A stretch of 64,000 nt of DNA from Apophysomyces variabilis (Eukaryota; Mucoromycota; Mucoromycetes; Mucorales; Mucoraceae): positions 1,231,465 to 1,295,464 of the forward strand of contig MZZL01000408.1 in NCBI GenBank assembly GCA_002749535.1, written 5' to 3'. Below are positions 62,196-64,000 of the stretch, piece by piece; position 1 is the first letter of the stretch; each line of letters opens with the position of its first letter. A program made the translations under genes and the position numbers. The notes beneath the pieces are model-generated. The model saw only the letters and a program-made list of their open reading frames with translations, did no database searches and was not told the DNA's origin.

Positions 62196-64000
62196 TTATG
62201 CTTTCATCTCAGCTGTCGTGCTGGAGACAGATGCAGTTTGATCAGTTCCTTCTTGATTTGTTGTCTCTGCTGAGGCCTCTGTACTGGATCCTGCTGGTGC
62301 TGTGTACCATGCCAGTTGCAATGTCCCTTTGTTAAACTCCGCGCCAGCGGATATTGCCTGCAAGTGAAGAGGTTAAAGTTTTGGTTTTAACAAAGTTCAA
62401 ACTGCACCTTCTCTGCCTCAAACCGCTGGGAGTACCGGACAACAATACTTGAATCTTGCGTTTCATACGATGAGATATTTCCGTATTGCTAAGAATAAGT
62501 GATCAGACGAGCGCTGACGCATCTTATAAAACCCATCAGTTTACCTCGAAGTGCTTGCGCAGTTCTTGTTCTACGCCTTGCGGAATGTCCTTTACCAGTA
62601 TTGATGTAGGACGATTATCCAAAGAAAATCTATTCAAACCTCCACGCATCCGTGGATAACCGCGACCACGCCCGTAGAAACCACCACGCGCACCTCTGAA
62701 TCCTGAGCCGTAATAAGGAGCATATGTGTCAGTAATACCAAGAGCAGAAGCCTGTTGAAATAGATCAGTTATAATAGATATGGATCCGTTTCTACGAACC
62801 TCGGCCTCAAGCTTTGCTAACTTCTTTTTTAATTCCTCTGATGACTCAGTAGTTCCAGCTTCCGTAGATTCTGTTTCACCTGCCGATACTTTCGTATCAA
62901 CCTTGGACGCTGTGATATCCGCAGCAATCTTCTTTAATGATTTCAGCAACTCCTCCTTTTCGCTCTGGCTCATGTTTTTGCTATTGCTTAGCTTCTCCAT
63001 TAATTTCTTTTGTTCATCTATCTGTCGTTGAAGAAGTTGTTCCTTTTGTTTTTGTAATTCCAGGATCGCTTTCATGTGCTCTTGGCGCAGTTTCTGCTTT
63101 TCTTCCCGCTGTTTTGCAAGCTCTGCCGCTCGTGCAGCTACCAATTCTGGATCAGGTTCGTTTGTCGTTGGTGTAGGAGTGGCTGTTGCTGGCTTTGCCT
63201 CCGGTTCAGCTTCAGTGGGTTCCTCCTTCTCTCTCTGGAAGTACACTTTGACAAACCTGTTGTCAAAGATAGGATCTGGGGAGCCGTGTGCTGCCTCAGC
63301 TTCAGCGCGGTTACTGAATTGCAAGATTGCCTTTTGTGCATGTGGCTGAACGCTGATATTTACAATTGTGCCAAATTTTTTGAAAAAGTCGTTGATTTTG
63401 GAAATCTGACAAACGTCGGCGGGGATATTTTCAATGACCAACGTTGTGTTAGTTTTATTTTGATGATATGGTGCTCCACTCGAATAACCACCACGACCGC
63501 GTCCCCGGGTGCCTCTTGGACGCATTACTCCACGCATAGGAACCGACATCGCATTTGGCAGGGCATCGGGCATCATCATTCCGGGCATATCGACAGGGAA
63601 GGAAGTCGGTATTAACGTGGCGCGTTCGGGATCGTACGCGTCAGGGCCCACATTATTAGGTACTATAACACGTAAGAAATACTCATATATGTGACAAAAA
63701 GCATACCTGGCATCCCAAAGAAAGGGGGCTGAGGTCCTCTTGCACCCATATTCATCGGAGCACCTGTATTCGCAAACGGCGCACTAAAGCTCTCATCGAC
63801 AATAATTCGATCAGCCCCATGATCGTAAGGACACATGTCGCCACGCATACAAAAACCTTTTTCTGAGGAAGCAAACGGGATAAGATTTCGGTGCTGAAGC
63901 CTTTCATTTTACCTACCGTTGTAATCGCGGCAACGAGGCCTCATCTGCTGGCCACGGCTCTGCATCATTGCCCCACGAGCACGTCCACCTCTACCCCTAC
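62196..64000 (-). CDS. RBM26/27 (Rmn1)-like CCCH-RRM protein, 5' partial
   Basis: Exons 64000-63917 (runs off the edge), 63862-63707, 63662-62545, 62488-62408 and 62357-62196 are visible. Order: Arg/Gly-rich segment, a CCCH zinc finger (CRDYNEKGFCMRGDMCPYDH) spanning an intron, a Pro/Met/Gly-rich linker, RRM1 (TLVIENIPADVCQISKINDF FKKFGTI), a long Lys/Glu/Gln coiled coil (EEKQKLRQEHMKAILELQKQ), an RG-rich patch and a second RRM (TSILVKDIPQGVEQELRKHF). This is the layout of human RBM26/RBM27 and S. pombe Rmn1. In yeast and humans these work with the MTREC/PAXT RNA-surveillance machinery that feeds polyadenylated nuclear RNA to the exosome. The N-terminal PWI-like part would lie beyond the window. 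Confidence 0.9.

Noticed and set aside
63074..63615. Long plus-strand ORFs with Cys/Phe-rich sequence
   Set aside because: Antisense of the coiled-coil exon of the RBM26/27-like gene.

Overview
The window is nuclear DNA of an intron-rich fungus, most likely an early-diverging one (Mucoromycota-like). Genes are broken by many short introns (about 45-130 bp) with clear GT-AG and a few GC-AG borders. The gene set mixes ordinary fungal genes (CYS3/MetR-type bZIP, DAL5-type permease, alpha-arrestin) with genes usually discussed in animals or bacteria: Integrator subunit INTS2, a CHD6-9/Kismet-type remodeler, a bacterial-type ferritin, a TRIC channel and a UPF0014/FetB-like permease. The species is inferred from this mix; no rRNA or barcode is present. 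Exon borders were read by eye and checked by reading-frame continuity; most complete models sum to whole codons.

Layout. 0-13.8 kb: CDC73 C-terminus (+), then on the minus strand a UPF0014 permease, a divergent beta-tubulin, an Hrp1/DAZAP1-like RNA-binding protein, a small SWIM zinc-finger protein, a doubtful small ORF and an ankyrin protein. 15.9-16.9 kb: a one-exon type II membrane protein. 17.3-27.9 kb: a transposon graveyard with a decayed DDE transposase, a 4.5-kb non-LTR retrotransposon with an open RT frame, a second DDE transposase broken by frameshifts and a stop, and decayed exon-like sequence. 28.0-31.7 kb: an alpha/beta-hydrolase-like gene and an alpha-arrestin. 32.4-32.9 kb: a third DDE remnant. 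34.0-40.4 kb: INTS2, ferritin, TRIC channel and bZIP, all on +. 40.4-43.9 kb: gene-poor, with a tyrosine-recombinase remnant. 43.9-49.1 kb: the 18-exon CHD remodeler. 49.4-61.4 kb: DAL5-type permease (-), ribosomal protein eS1 (-), drug/H+ antiporter-type MFS (+), glutamate decarboxylase (-) and EMC4 (+). 62.2-64 kb: an RBM26/27 (Rmn1)-like CCCH-RRM protein (-), running off the right edge.

How the genes relate. There is no operon or obvious gene cluster. Five genes act on RNA polymerase II transcription or 3'-end processing (CDC73, Hrp1-like, INTS2, CHD, RBM26/27-like), but they are spread over 63 kb and probably adjacent by chance. The most notable points are INTS2 and the CHD-III protein in a fungus, a beta-tubulin that carries Tyr167 and Ala198 (classical benzimidazole-resistance states), an in-frame stop-free intron inside RRM1 of the Hrp1-like gene, and four GC-AG introns.
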